NCBI GenBank assembly: GCA_900088475.1
Contig: FLMG01004506.1
Location: 1 to 47,458, forward strand
DNA: 47,458 nucleotides
DNA from: Hyphochytrium catenoides
Taxonomy: Eukaryota; Sar; Hyphochytriomycetes; Hyphochytriales; Hyphochytriaceae
Direction: 5' to 3'
A model generated the notes under the pieces. The model did not search any database and was not told the DNA's origin. It saw only the letters and a list, made by a program, of their open reading frames with translations. A program made the position numbers and the translations under genes. Positions 25,353-36,546 of this stretch are shown piece after piece; positions within the stretch are counted from its first letter, which is position 1, and every line of letters begins with the position of its first letter.

Positions 25353-25706
25353 TTATACTCTTGTCTCTATTCTCTCTCTTGCTCTCATCTCTCTCTCTGT
25401 CCTCTGTTTCTTCCCTCGCTATCTACTTGCTCTTCCTCTCTTCTTCAAAACTGTTCTCCATCTCTATTGATCTCGGTCCTGTCTCTTCAGTCTCTTTTCT
25501 CAGTCTTCTCTCAATTCTCCCTCTCTCCCTTCGTCCTCGTCAGCGATCAGTATCAGCCCCAAGGTACCAACAGAATCAGCCAGCACCAGAAGCCATCCGT
25601 GGACCAGCATCTGGGCCGAGGCTCAATAGTCCTGTGTGTCTCCCCATTTTCTAAATCTCCGCAAGCTCTTCAAGGTATCGTCCGAGCGACGTCCCCAAGG
25701 AAGAGC
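23890..25706. other. Intergenic region with CT satellite and assembly gap
   Basis: I see no exon here. The left part (23.9-25.1 kb) has only short chance frames. The right part is the pyrimidine-rich leader of the methylesterase gene, containing the CT microsatellite and gap listed separately. Long open frames running through the satellite (25130-25654 and the upstream half of 25167-26540) arise because CT repeats have no stop codon. Confidence 0.5.
25238..25415. repeat. CT microsatellite with a 36-N assembly gap
   Basis: A (CT)n run ends in 36 undetermined bases at 25263-25298. After the gap come the word CTTGTTCTTATACTCTT, another (CT)n run to about 25346, and then a second copy of the same word near 25345-25361, so the 17-mer repeats on both sides of the CT run. 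The true length is unknown because the assembly stalled here. It lies 290-470 bp upstream of the methylesterase start codon. Confidence 0.9.
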
Positions 25707-28005
25707 ATGGGGTCTCCTTCAGAATCAGCAGAGGCGCTAGGGCTAGAGCCCTCAGTCCCCACTCATGATGACGGAGGAGGCGCTCCGCATCCTCCTCTCA
25801 AACGGCGGAAGACGGATAGCGAGGCGATACTTCAGTATGTTGAGCAGCTTGAGGCCAAGTATGCGTCAGAGCTACGAAGAGAGACAGATGTTGCACATAT
25901 CGTTGAAGAGGTGGAGCGGACAACTACGGCTGTTTGGCGGGTGACGAGCTGGGCCGGGCAGCTCATCTGGTGGCTCCAATTGCCTGGGATGTGGACCATC
26001 CAGTTCCTTCGACTGCTTCTATTCGTTGTGGCGCTGCTTCCCGCGTTCCTTCGTCTAACCTACCACTATTGGATGCATCCGTCAGTTATCAATAACATCC
26101 CCTATGGCTCACAGCCGCGCCAGTCTTTGGACGTGTGGCTCTTCCAGCGGCCAGCACCTGAGACGGCTGCGGATACCGATAGTTCCGGATCGGAAGAAGA
26201 TGAAGGGGCGGACGAGAGGAACAAGCTCTGCCCGGTAGTGATATTTGTGTCTGGCGGAGCTTGGATTATCGGCTACAAAATGTGGGGTAAGTCGACTATG
26301 ACAGAAGAAGCTCCTTTGCCTGGCTGTGTATGTCAGGGAACAGAGAAGAAAGGCCAATATGGTGAGAGAGAACAGAAAGAGCGGATGAATGAGGAAGAGA
26401 TTGTTATCAGGAAGATGAGAGGAGGGAAACATAGACTTCATTCCAATGGATGGAGCAGAAGGAGGCAGAGGAAGGTAGAGCGCGCTCCTCTGACTACCAT
26501 TGCTCGCAGGCTTCATGATGGGCAAGGTTTTCCAGAATAATGGCATCATATTTGTCACTTTAGACTATCGCAACTTCCCGCAGAGTACGATCTCTGGCAT
26601 GGTGAACGACGTTGCGTTGGCGGTGGAATGGGTCTTCAAAAATATTGAAAAGTATGGAGGGGATCCGGATGCGATTACTCTGATGGGTCAGTCCGCGGGA
26701 GCACACATTAGCAGCCTTGTCACACTTAGACAGGCAGAGGCGGAGGCAAAGGGAGAGAAGCTAAGGTAAGAGTCCGTGAAAGTTAGTCTATTTGGCCTCT
26801 TCTCCTTCCTTCTGAGCTCGTTAGTTAACTCGCTTGGGTGCCTTACCGCTGATCTACTCAAGTCTCGACACTATGTGCTGCGCACAGCGTCCATGATACA
26901 TAGCTAATTCGATTGTGGACACTTAGATCTTCCCTCAGCATGCCCTCTCAATCATCGTATTCTTCACCCTCTGACGACCCATAATGGTTACTCCTTGTTA
27001 TTTCAACTCAGTTGGATTGTCCTCTTCCTTTGTGCTTTGCTTTTGACTTATAAAGCTAACGCCAGAATGTGTTCGCCTTCCTTCAGTTGGACCTCCTCAA
27101 GATTGGTGCAGTACATTGGGATCAGCGGGCCCTATGACATTGTGCGCCTAGCCCCGAAAATCCATGCGCGAGGGCTGCACCATCGGGTAGGTGCTTAGAC
27201 TTCTTTCACTCCGTTCGCTTCTTGGGGGTTGGACTTGGCACTTTGGGTCGTCTGCATGTTCGTGACTGCCTTCGCTCACAAGTATCACCATTGGGAGCTA
27301 CTCAGCGACTGGGTAGTCTCAATGTATTGGTGGCCCTACTGATGGAACTGGTTGTTCCTTCGTAGGTATTGCGTCGTGTGATGGATGGTGATCCTGAAGG
27401 CAATTCTCCCACCTTACGCGTTCAGAACTACAAGCCCAAGGAGAGAGCAGCGATCATGCGGTATGACCCTGGGATCTCTTGATCCTGCCTCTGTCTCTGT
27501 CGCGGCTCTGCGCTGGCTCCGCCCAAGTAGTCAAGAGATGAGAACCTAACATGAGCTATGCCGTCAGGTGTTTGCCGGCATTGCACCTCTTTCATGGCAC
27601 GAGTGATGCTACTGTTCCTTATGACCAAACAACTGGCTTTGTAGCTGCTTTGAAGGATGCAGGCGCCCCAGCAAAGGTCACATTGTATAATAAGAAGAGC
27701 CATACAGATCCGGTAAGGCGCGTATTGTTCTCTTTTTTGACTACAGAAAGACCGTGAAAGAGAAGAGTATGTGGATTGAAATCTGTGCTGCTCCCAGAAG
27801 GCAAGTGAGCTTCTAGTCTAACGGTCCATGGTCTCAGATTCTTGAAGATCCAATCGCAGGGACGGATCCCCTGATGCTAGATCTCCTGGAGCTGATCCAT
27901 CTCAAATCCTCCCGCAATCACGTCGACAGTAAGAGAGTTCTGCTTCTACCTCGTCTGGCGCCAGAAGCCTGCATTAGGTTCGGCAAATGGATCAACCCTT
28001 TTTAG
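25707..28005 (+). CDS. ICME: Isoprenylcysteine alpha-carbonyl methylesterase-like alpha/beta hydrolase
   Basis: Seven exons: 25707-26286, 26510-26765, 27087-27186, 27366-27460, 27568-27712, 27838-27928 and 27965-28005, giving 435 residues. After an acidic, coiled N-terminus comes a membrane-type segment ([16 protein letters not shown]), then the hydrolase domain. The domain has an oxyanion motif [10 protein letters not shown], strand [10 protein letters not shown], nucleophile elbow GQSAGAH (catalytic Ser), SGPYDIVRL, acid loop [10 protein letters not shown] (Asp) and KSHTD (catalytic His). It ends in WINPF, close to the end of plant ICME proteins. Plant ICME removes the methyl ester from prenylated C-terminal cysteines of CaaX proteins at ER/Golgi membranes. 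A more general carboxylesterase of the same family cannot be excluded. Exon phases agree throughout; the last acceptor (27964) was chosen because it gives this C-terminus. A CT-rich leader precedes the ATG. Confidence 0.82.
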
Positions 28006-28646
28006 CCTTCTTTTCCCTCTGCATCCGCCTATCGGGGAGTCTTTATAACGGTGGCGTTACAACTGGATAGGGGAAGACATTCAGTTTCCCATCGAGCTGT
28101 CTGCCACAGCTCCTCGGAGGAGATTCCCATTACTACTTCTGCCTTTCCTAGACCGTGAGAGCGCCGTCACGAACTCTATATACCATCAAAGCCAGCCGGC
28201 TTACCAGCGGCATCTGCACATATGTGAAGGAGCAGGATGAGACTAACTTATTAGAAATGAACGACATGACTCTCAAGAACTAATCAATACTCGTGGCAAT
28301 ATCCTCAAGTCTAGATATATCCTGTCTTCCTATCAGTAGGGAATTTAGACAGCCTCGACCTAGCGTCAACCTCCCTCCCTCAGTCTACATCTTAGCCGTC
28401 CTGCGTAAGGCTTAAGAAGTCACTGAGGAGCCGGCACCAGTCTTCAATAACTTCACCTCGCTGCTCCACGATACATCTCGGCTCACCCTGTGTCGACCCT
28501 GTAATACTTTGGCTCTTAAAAGGATAAGGCTGGATGAGGAGAGAGAATTTATGAGCCCTTTGATCTATTCAAGAAATAAGTATGATGGCCAGAGAGCTAA
28601 GGATTCTGTCCCATTAAGTCCTTTAGTCGTCCTCTTCCATCTAGTT
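28006..28646. other. Convergent 3' intergenic region
   Basis: This 641-bp gap lies between the 3' ends of the methylesterase and TANGO6 genes. I see no coding exon, repeat or RNA gene in it. Confidence 0.5.
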
Positions 28647-31600
28647 TTATATTGCCAATAAATAGTCCTTCACAATCGCGTTCAATTCCTCCAGAGCTTT
28701 CTCTGTGTGAAACAGGGTCACAGGGTCCGAAGAGGATAGCTGCGCGGCCTTCAATATCCGGTAGACGTCTTTCAAATGCTCAGGCACCACTTCAAACAAC
28801 CCCACTCCCAGCGCCTCGAGAACTCTAACAATAATGTAGACCGCACCTCGTCGCACGGGAAGGTTGACTGGATGCTCCCTTTCAATATCAATGATACCCG
28901 CGCAGCAAGTCAAGATGTCGGTTGCATAGTTATGAATGCCCCAGCGGAGAGTAGCACAAACCTCTGCAAGGTTTGAGAGGCAACTCGCTCTGAGCATTGC
29001 CACATGCTTCCTATATGGACTTTCCAGGTCTTCTTCGCCTGTGGCCTTTGCTTCAGAGGTGAGGGATGGGTCTTCCTCCTCCACCGGCTTATACTCCGCT
29101 TCGTTTGTGTCCTTCTCTGTCTGACTCTCTCCCTCTTGATCAGGCTCAGCTTTTATCTCCTCCACCATTCTCTTGCCCCTTCGTCGATGATAAGTGGGTC
29201 CATTTTGCCCTTTCTTGCCCACATTTATAGGGAATATGATCGCGTCCTTCCAACGTGGCGCCCTGACACAGTCGAGGAGAACGCGGACAAGAGGCCCGGC
29301 ATAGGGTCCGATGGTGTCGCCACATCGTCTCACGGTAAACATTAATGCTTCAGACATCTTAATCTGCTTCTCCAGCTGTCCTTCTGCAGTCTTGAATGAG
29401 GAGATGAGAAGCGGAACAGCCTTTCGAGGCAGAAGATCTGCTAGAACAGCCAATCCTTGAACCGCAGCCAGGTAAACGTAACTGTCCTGGTCTAGGAGAC
29501 AGTCTTCGTATATGCCTAGTAATGACTCAATTCTTCTGGTCACAGTCTCTTCCTGACTCTGCCGACCATCCTCTTCTTGTTCGTTGATCTCTATAATAAG
29601 ACCCGCACTCTTTTTGTCCTGTTCTGAGAGGGATAAACGGGTCCTTCTGACTAAACTTGTAAGCGCAACGACTCCTCGTGCCCTGATGGGTACCAAATCA
29701 CTCGCAAGATCCGTCTTTGCTTCTGCCAATGTCTCCTCAAAGGTCTTTGGAACCGCCGACGGCTTCCTCTCTTCCTGGCTACCACTGGGAGACAATCCAA
29801 CGGCGGACCCGCTTAAAATCATCACTCGCAATTGTGAAGCCATCTCCGCAACGTGGGATGAGTGATATTCTGAAAGAGTTTCAAGAGATGGGAGTAGTCG
29901 TCGCAGGAACTGCTTTTCTTTCTCTAGTCGCTGACTCATAGCTGCGCCGAACTCTAGGATAGTGGTAAGAATGCCTAGGGCGACGGAAAGGAGGTCATCA
30001 ACCTCCTCACCAGCGCCAGAAGCAGTCGCATCTTCCATGCTTCCAAATCCTATTTCTTCCTCTTTGGTCCTGGTAAATCTGGCGGCTGATGCCTCGATCG
30101 AAAGTTGTAAGATTTCCAGGACCTGTTCTGCATTCTGAAGCATACTGGGTCCGGCCATATCAATAAGTTCTATTAGTAAGAGTAGGGCTTGCTGATACTC
30201 TGATGCATCACGGGGTAGGCAGTCATATTGAGAGAAGTGATATTGTGCCTCCATGGTGTCTTGGTCACCTTCCCCCCTTGTAGTGATGGAAGAAGTGCTC
30301 GTTACTGCTTCGCCGGTCTTGTACGCCGTAACAGCTTTGAGGATAGAGAGGAAGAAGTTGCCACTCACAGGTGACTCCACCAGCTCTGACCTTTTCAAAA
30401 AGCTAGTGAGCATAGTTCCGACAGCAAACTGTCCTTCTCCTTCCTCCTCATGCACGCCTGTCTTGGATATCAGCCGAGCGTGCTGGCCTTTCGTTATTAG
30501 AATTGCATCAGCTGCAGTCACATTCTCGTTGAGCGACAAAATGATGCCACCTGAAGGACCAGGTCGCACCTCTGGCATCCTACACCAAGCTACTGCCCAG
30601 CCTTTATCTAGTGTGTACCTAGCAGCCTGGGGATACATGGACAAAGGAAAGACGACTCTATTCGGGAATAGACTTGCCACAAGGATATCCGTGCTGCCAT
30701 CCGCCACCCTAAGGAGCCCCTCTATAATAAAGTCCAGTTTGGCTTTGGTATGACTCTTCATTGCGGACGCCTTGCTATAAAGCATTACAAGCGGTCGAAG
30801 GAGTGGGAGGAAGTATTGAGAAAGCGACCGCTCAGCCGTTGCTTCGACCACCATCTTTAGAAAGGAAAGAGCCCGCTCTACCGCCCCTTCACTTTCAATG
30901 GCCCTTCGGACTATTTGAGAGGGCAAATCGGGAGACAGCTCAGCTAGCTTTTGCTCTAATCTCCGTGCGAGCCTCAGCTTCAACGCATCTCCATCGAATT
31001 CGTCTTCCTCAGGCAGAGCGCTATCCGCGTCCATAAGAAATCTGGGATCACAGAAAAGGAGGAGAGGGTGCAAAAGGTCCCTGAAAATGGCCGCATTGGC
31101 TAGGTCAGGATGTTGTGAGGCCATCCTCGCCGCAATATGCACTGCCATCCTGCTTAGGGGAGCGGTTGTACCCTCTGACTCCTTGAGGCTCAATAGCTCC
31201 CGCAGCTGCGGGCCCACACATAGATAGTAGTCGGACGGAGACAGCTTCTCTGGAACAGAAGAGATGAGGTCAGCAATCCTCATAATTGCTTGAGTGTTCC
31301 CAGGGGGAAGAGAGGAGCACATCACATCCACAACCGCAGCCACTCCTCCCTCCTTCCGTAGACATTCACTCATCAGTAGCCCGCACTGTTGCCTGAAGCT
31401 GCGGAGACCGCTATCTTTTGCTGTCGATGAGAGAAGCTGATGTAGAGAAGAGACAACAAGAGAGAGAGGGATGTCTTGGAAAACCTTATCTAGCAGTCTA
31501 TCGGCCTCCGTTCTGAGATATGTCTTGTTATCTCCTCCTTCTATTCATCCACAGCAATCGGGTAGTTAGCGCAGAGCGGTCTCAGTGAAAGGAGAGAGGC

Positions 31601-32597
31601 GTTGTGCGAGGCGGAAGAGGTGGCCAACAGGGTAGAAGAATGGGTGAAGGAAGATATTTGAGGCCGATAAGCGTGTTGGCAAGAAGCAAAGCTTGCGGAG
31701 AGGCAGACAGGCCTTCTTCGTACAGACAAGGAGAGACGCGTAGTGAAGCCATCACAAGGACCGATTACCGATTTAGAAAGCAGAGAAGAGAGATTTATAA
31801 GAGAGAAAGAGAAGGATCAGAGAGTAGCAGTGGCTGCTCACTTTCTCACCTTGTCGTGTATACAGCACGAACCCAAGAACATCCCGGCTATACCTAGGCA
31901 TCAGCATCGCTTTTAACTGAGGAAGAGAGACGAACTCATAGACGGCGATCACCATCGTTAGCAGCCGTTGCTGGGAGCAACTTTGACATGGAGGAGCAGA
32001 CGACTTTACTGGGGTGTTGGACAGCAGCTGCGCCTGCCCACAGTCCAGGACAGCCTCCGAGATCTTCATAGTCTTTGGAAAGACTCTCTTTCCTACGCAG
32101 AAAGTAGGAGGACAGAAAGATGCTGACACCGCACCCCAGCAGATAAGCAGCTCTAGCGCCGATTGAATGTTCGTATAGTCCACAAGGCTCAGCAGCCCTG
32201 GAGGAGCTTTGCTATCGTCGTTGGTGGTCCTCTCATTCCCTTCCGTTGCTGCATGTTCCGCAAAGAAGTGGAGGACTCGAGCTAAGGCTTTCAAAGTTGG
32301 AAAGAGGATTGCAAAGACAAGCCTTGACACGTCCGGCAGAGACTCTTTTGAAGTGGAGCACGAGCTGCAAGAGTCTTCCATGGAATCTTTTGGCGTGTGC
32401 TTCTCCTCATCTCCTTCACTCTGAAGAGTGAGAAGTCCTTTAACAGCAGTGCGCAGTCTCGCCGCCGATTCTGAGCTCCTCACGTCCAACTTTGATACGG
32501 GAACAATCCGGAGTTCTTCTATGATGTCATTGAGTTTCTTGGTCAGCGATCTCAGGATCCGCTCCTGGGCCTTGACCTCTGCTGGCGCTGTCTCCAT
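28647..32597 (-). CDS. TANGO6: TANGO6/RTP1-type HEAT-repeat protein
   Basis: Two exons (32597-31850 and 31540-28647, intron 309 nt) encode 1,213 residues (human TANGO6 has 1,094). The protein is a helical solenoid. The segment DQDSYVYLAAVQGLAVLADLLP, ~230 residues from the end, is the hallmark of the RTP1 C1 domain. The last ~130 residues (RASCLSNLAEVCATLRWG, VRRGAVYIIVRVLEALG, HLKDVYRILK and EKALEELNAIVKDYL) match the RTP1 C2 domain. An acidic/basic insert (KAEPDQEGESQTEKDTNE) separates the two. Yeast Rtp1 is needed for nuclear import and assembly of RNA polymerase II; animal TANGO6 was found in a Golgi organisation screen. The 2.9-kb single exon stands out in this intron-dense window. The start is the ATG giving METAPAEV; an in-frame non-ATG extension of 10 codons exists upstream. 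Confidence 0.88.
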
Positions 32598-33157
32598 AGT
32601 AACACTTCTGAGGCCAAGAAGGCCCACACACTACTGGCCAGTAGCCAAGCGCGGCCTAAGGTTCCCTATCATGGTATTGCTGGCAGTGCCGCTCTTGAAG
32701 CGGATGATGACACCTACAGAGCTTGTTACATCCGAGACCTGAGCTTTCACTTTCAGAAGCAGCTGAAGCTTCAAAGCGCGGCTGTGAACAATGCTTTCCC
32801 TTGGCCACATCACCAACACGATACATGACGCATATCGGGAATAGGCACGGGTAGCCTCAGGAATAGAGTTACAAACTTGTCAATGATCAGGAATGTGTAT
32901 GACGGTGGATCAGAACGAAAGAGTTTTCACAGGTGCGAACAGTGGATGGATCTTCGGCTGGCACCAGTGTCCTAGGTCCAGCGTCCTGGCTCCTGGATCC
33001 TGGGGTCTTGGCACCTGGCTGCTGGCAGCCAGACCGGGAGTTCTGATTGCTGACAGTACCATCCCTCCGTTTAAAAGGAAATCTCTGGCGTAAGCGCGTT
33101 ATATTGCCCATTGTGAGTCAGGAGAAAGGACCCTGACACTGTTGAGGTCATTCCATT
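32598..33157. other. Divergent intergenic region, TANGO6 and lipoyl protein
   Basis: This holds the 5' regions of two divergent genes. Near 32965-33035 there is a low-complexity run of TCCTGG/CTGGCT words (CCTAGG, GGATCC, GCTGCTGGCAGC among them). A minus-strand frame at 32631-32819 (62 codons) shows no convincing family match and is not called. Confidence 0.45.
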
Positions 33158-34071
33158 ATGGTCCTCGCACGCTCATTGCGAACACTAATTGCTCGACGAG
33201 GTAGTGGACCCCATTTTGCAATGGCACATGTGATACTGACGCCGCGCTTGGGCATATGCCGCAGCTCATGCTCGGTCTCTGGCTTGTCAAGTGAATGCTA
33301 CTCGCTATGATGGACTGGGTGGATTGTCCCGTCTTGCATCGACCAAAAGTGGACTGAGTCCAGATCCATCCAAGGCCATTATAATCCCTCTGCCCAAGCT
33401 GTCGCCATCCATGGTACCCATACTTCACATTCTACGCGTTATTACGCTGACGTTGTTTTTCACGGTACTCTCGTCTTCCCAGGAGGAGGGCAAGATTTTG
33501 AAATGGCATGTGAAGGAAGGAGAACTAATCAACCAATATGACCTCATTGTCGACATCAGAGCTACGAACTTGATCAGCGGCTCCGGTAAAGTGAGTGCCT
33601 CCCTGGTGGCTAAGGGCGCCAAGATGAGAGCGCTGAGTCTTATACTCACTGTCCGGTTAGGCCACCGACATGGAGATCGAGGCAGTGGATGATGGCTACT
33701 TGGCAAAGATTCTTGAGCCAGAGGGTTCGGTAAGCTTGACCTCTGCATCTGTCTTCCGGAGAGAACCTTCTAGGCGCTGCGCCAAAACCCTCGCGTGACC
33801 TGTGCTCATTTAGACAAAAGGATGCGCAGGGAGTTCTCCCGCAGGTAATGCAGTGGCATTGCTCTCCTAAGACCCCTTCTCCGTTCCCATTGTTGTTTAT
33901 GAGACTGTCAAGGTCGGGGAACCTATTGCCATCATGTGTGAAGAAGAAGAGGATGTTAAAGAGTTCTCAGGCCTAAAGGAAATTCCAAGCAGCTGGGACA
34001 AGTATGACACGACGTTCCAATGGCAGGCCTACAAGAAGAAGAAAGAGGGTTCGAGCGTCAGAGTGGACTAG
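33158..34071 (+). CDS. Single-lipoyl-domain mitochondrial protein (E2/E3BP-like, no catalytic domain)
   Basis: Five exons: 33158-33200, 33265-33413, 33483-33590, 33661-33729 and 33904-34071, giving 178 residues. The N-terminus (LARSLRTLIARR) is a basic presequence. Then comes one lipoyl domain: IIIPLPKLSPSM, EEGKILKWHVKEGELI, YDLIVDI, and GYLAKILEPEGS followed by VKVGEPIAIMCEEEEDV. The attachment lysine falls at the exon 3/4 junction in GKATDMEIE, equivalent to the usual DKA-x-x-E turn but with an altered context (D replaced by G). After it there are only ~40 residues rich in Lys and aromatic residues, with no E3/E1-binding or acyltransferase domain, so this is not a full dihydrolipoamide acyltransferase. 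It may be a protein X-like or regulatory lipoyl carrier of a 2-oxoacid dehydrogenase complex. It converges on a pyruvate dehydrogenase kinase-like gene 300 bp away. Confidence 0.8.
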
Positions 34072-34370
34072 GTAAGAGGTTAAGCCAAATGGTGTGGCTG
34101 TCTGCACGGGCTGTCCCTCCCAGACATACTGCTGGTAGGCAGTTCTTCTCAAGATGATTGTAGATCCTATCATAGTTAGTCGCGGTGGTTCTCCAGCATC
34201 TTTCTGTCTATCTGGGAAGGGGGGAGAGCGCATATGTTGAACTCGGCTCGCAGCTTCCAAGCAGGACCACGGACTAGGGGAGCATGAGGCCCAGCTCGTC
34301 CTGCTGTGAGCTCTGATGGGATAGCTAATGTGTGGCCATCAACTTTTCTTAATCTTTAGCTCACTATGTG

Positions 34371-35580
34371 CTAGGGAAGAGGCTCTTCAGCATCCCCGAT
34401 CCTAGTAATGTGAAGGTATGCGTCCGTGCCGTAGCCCTCCATTGAGATGACCTGCAGATCTCCACCAAAATAACGAGCGAATAGCCTACTAATGGGTAGT
34501 CCATATCCCAACCCTGCCAACGGAGCATCCATGCCAAAATCCCTAACGCCATCTAGCATTTCGAACGCGTTGCTGTCAGCGGTCGTGAACATGTAGGACC
34601 AAATCCGGTGCAGCTGAGACCTCGGGATACCTCCGCCTTCATCTGATATTTTTATGCACACGTCTTCGTTTTGCTCTGCGTCAGCTATGACTATGCGGAT
34701 TGGCGGGAGCTTATTGTCAATGCCGTGGGTCTCACAAACTGCACGCATAGAGTTCTTCAAAACCTCGAACAGGATGTGATGCAGATGACTGGGGATGAAG
34801 GGAATAGTGAGATCTGTGTGGCCGTGGATCGAGACCTCGGGAGCTTCTCCATATTGCCGAAGGCAGACGTGATGAGCACTGTCGACTGCTGCTAGAGCCA
34901 CTTCAGCTGGTGATGTGCTTTCGCAAATGCAACCGACCCAACCGGGCTCATGCTCATGCAGAGCGATATGCTGACCAATCAGCATTCGAATGCCTATTCT
35001 GCTCATGTAGAAGGCATCCAGGAAGCGATGTATTTCTTGCATATCGGTCAAGTCGACCTCTCTTGGAGAAGAGAACTTGGACTGATTCTTTCTATAAAGA
35101 TGGTTCTTGAACTCCCACACACCTCTGGCCATTGTAAACAGTGTACCTTTAGAATGATAAGACACAGAGTCACTCTGTCAAATTTGTAAGTTAAGACCTT
35201 TGTAGTGTGAAGTGTATACCTGCGTGCCTATCTTTGATCCCAGCTATGAGCTCTGTAAAGTGGTCTTCGTCGGTGGTCGTTTGAATCTTAGGGAATCGCA
35301 TAAGCTCGTCGAAGGACTGGATGTACCATTCCTTCACATTATTCACCGAAGGCATATCCGAGAGTCCAAAGGGTAGATCGTCTAGGTCACGTACACGATG
35401 TGCTAACCGGATGGGGAGTTCATGATGAAGAAACTGCGCAGCCTTGACTAGAGTTCTGGGCTGCGGGTTTCCCCCGAACTCTAACAGCTGCTTAAGACTG
35501 ACGCCAGTCTGAGGTTTTCTCGCAGCAGTGTGAATCTCACTCCTAAGAGCGGTCTTCGATGCCACAGATCTGACTGCCAT
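34371..35580 (-). CDS. PDK: Mitochondrial pyruvate dehydrogenase kinase-like (PDK/BCKDK family)
   Basis: Two exons (35580-35220 and 35146-34371) encode 378 residues, normal for the family. The N-terminal half is the four-helix regulatory domain (SLKQLLEFG, AAQFLHHELPIRLAHR, VKEWYIQSFDELMRF, FLDAFYMSRIGIRMLIGQH). The C-terminal half is a GHKL ATPase: N box EVLKNSMRAVCE with its catalytic Glu and Mg-binding Asn, DEGGGIP, SYMFTTA lid region, and GLGYGLPISRLFARYFGGDL. GYGTDAYLHI closes the domain, as in mitochondrial kinases. It phosphorylates the E1 subunit of pyruvate (or branched-chain) dehydrogenase and binds the lipoyl domain of the E2 core. The GYGTDA ending favours PDK over BCKDK. A longer in-frame start without ATG exists upstream; I chose the ATG that begins a basic, mitochondrial-like N-terminus. 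Confidence 0.92.
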
Positions 35581-36546
35581 TACTGCTGCGATAGAGCCCG
35601 GTTCCAGTTGGTACTCAACAAAGATTCCTAACTCCGACACATCCGTGCCTAGATATGAGGCCAGTCAGATTGGAGTTCCCCAGGTGGGCTATTGAATATA
35701 GCCAATGGCGGCGACTGTATGAGCCTTCCACGACGACACCTCAAGAAAGCTAGCACGGTTGAAGCGCTACGGACGATGAAGCTACTGCCTTGTGGCCTCT
35801 CTCGTGCTCCCTTCAACCGTTTTAATAAACCCACCGCGCTCGCTTTCTGGCCCGTGTTTCCTCTAATGACTCCCGCAGTCTGATGATGGCTTGATGGGCC
35901 TGGACGACGTGGGAAGATAGTAGGTTGTGAGGCTGAGGAGGCCAGCAGAGAGAAGCGTGAGGACGATGTGAAGGTGGTCTGTCGGTCTGGTCCAAGGCTC
36001 TGATGAGAGGGAGCAGCCAGGATCATCAGGGCAGAAGGGAAGTGCTTCGGCCTCCAGAAATTTCAGTTCAACGAAAAGTGTGGAACGGCAACCTTGCTCA
36101 AGGGGACAATAAGTTTTTGTAACTCTTCAAACCTGAGCTGAAAGAGCGACGCTCCAGAGTCACCTTCGTATAAGGGTCGGGTCAACAAAGTCAAGATACA
36201 CACAAATAATCAGCCATTGATTACTACGACCGCATGCTATCTCTCCAGGGGGATGCCTGTTCACCGTTAGAACAGCCTAAAGCGATATTATTACTATCCC
36301 TGAAAGACTGAAATACTAGTTTAAAAGGGAAAGATAGAACCATATTATTACTGCTGGGACGAAGCAGTGGTTGATCCTTCTCGTTTTCTTCTCTCTGGAA
36401 AGCGCTGCCCGGCGTCCACATTCTATTGAGAAAGAAGCTTCAGGATTCTCCAGATCTGTCTGAGATAGCAATCGTGCTTTGAACTTGACATCTCCATTGC
36501 TTTGTACTGAAGCTTAACTTGAGCCCCGGTCGTGGATTGGCTAAGT
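35581..36546. other. Divergent intergenic region, PDK and SR protein
   Basis: I see no family-supported exon. A 125-codon minus-strand frame (35649-36026) is Ser/Arg/Pro-rich and could be leader sequence of the kinase transcript or chance. No repeats were noticed. Confidence 0.45.

Noticed and set aside
25130-26540. Long plus-strand open frames of 174 and 457 codons through the CT satellite
   Set aside because: The 5' half is CT repeat plus Ns, which has no stop codons in any frame. Real coding similarity starts only at the ATG at 25707, and the 3' end after 26286 reads into an intron.
32631-32819. A 62-codon minus-strand frame upstream of TANGO6 (contains LKLQLLLKVKAQVSDVTSS)
   Set aside because: It faintly recalls the start of CZIB/UPF0587 zinc proteins, but the CxxC motifs and the rest of the fold are absent, and it lies in a promoter region.
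35649-36026. A 125-codon minus-strand frame upstream of PDK
   Set aside because: Composition is Ser/Arg/Pro-rich without conserved motifs and it ends in a stop before the kinase start; it could not be spliced to it convincingly.
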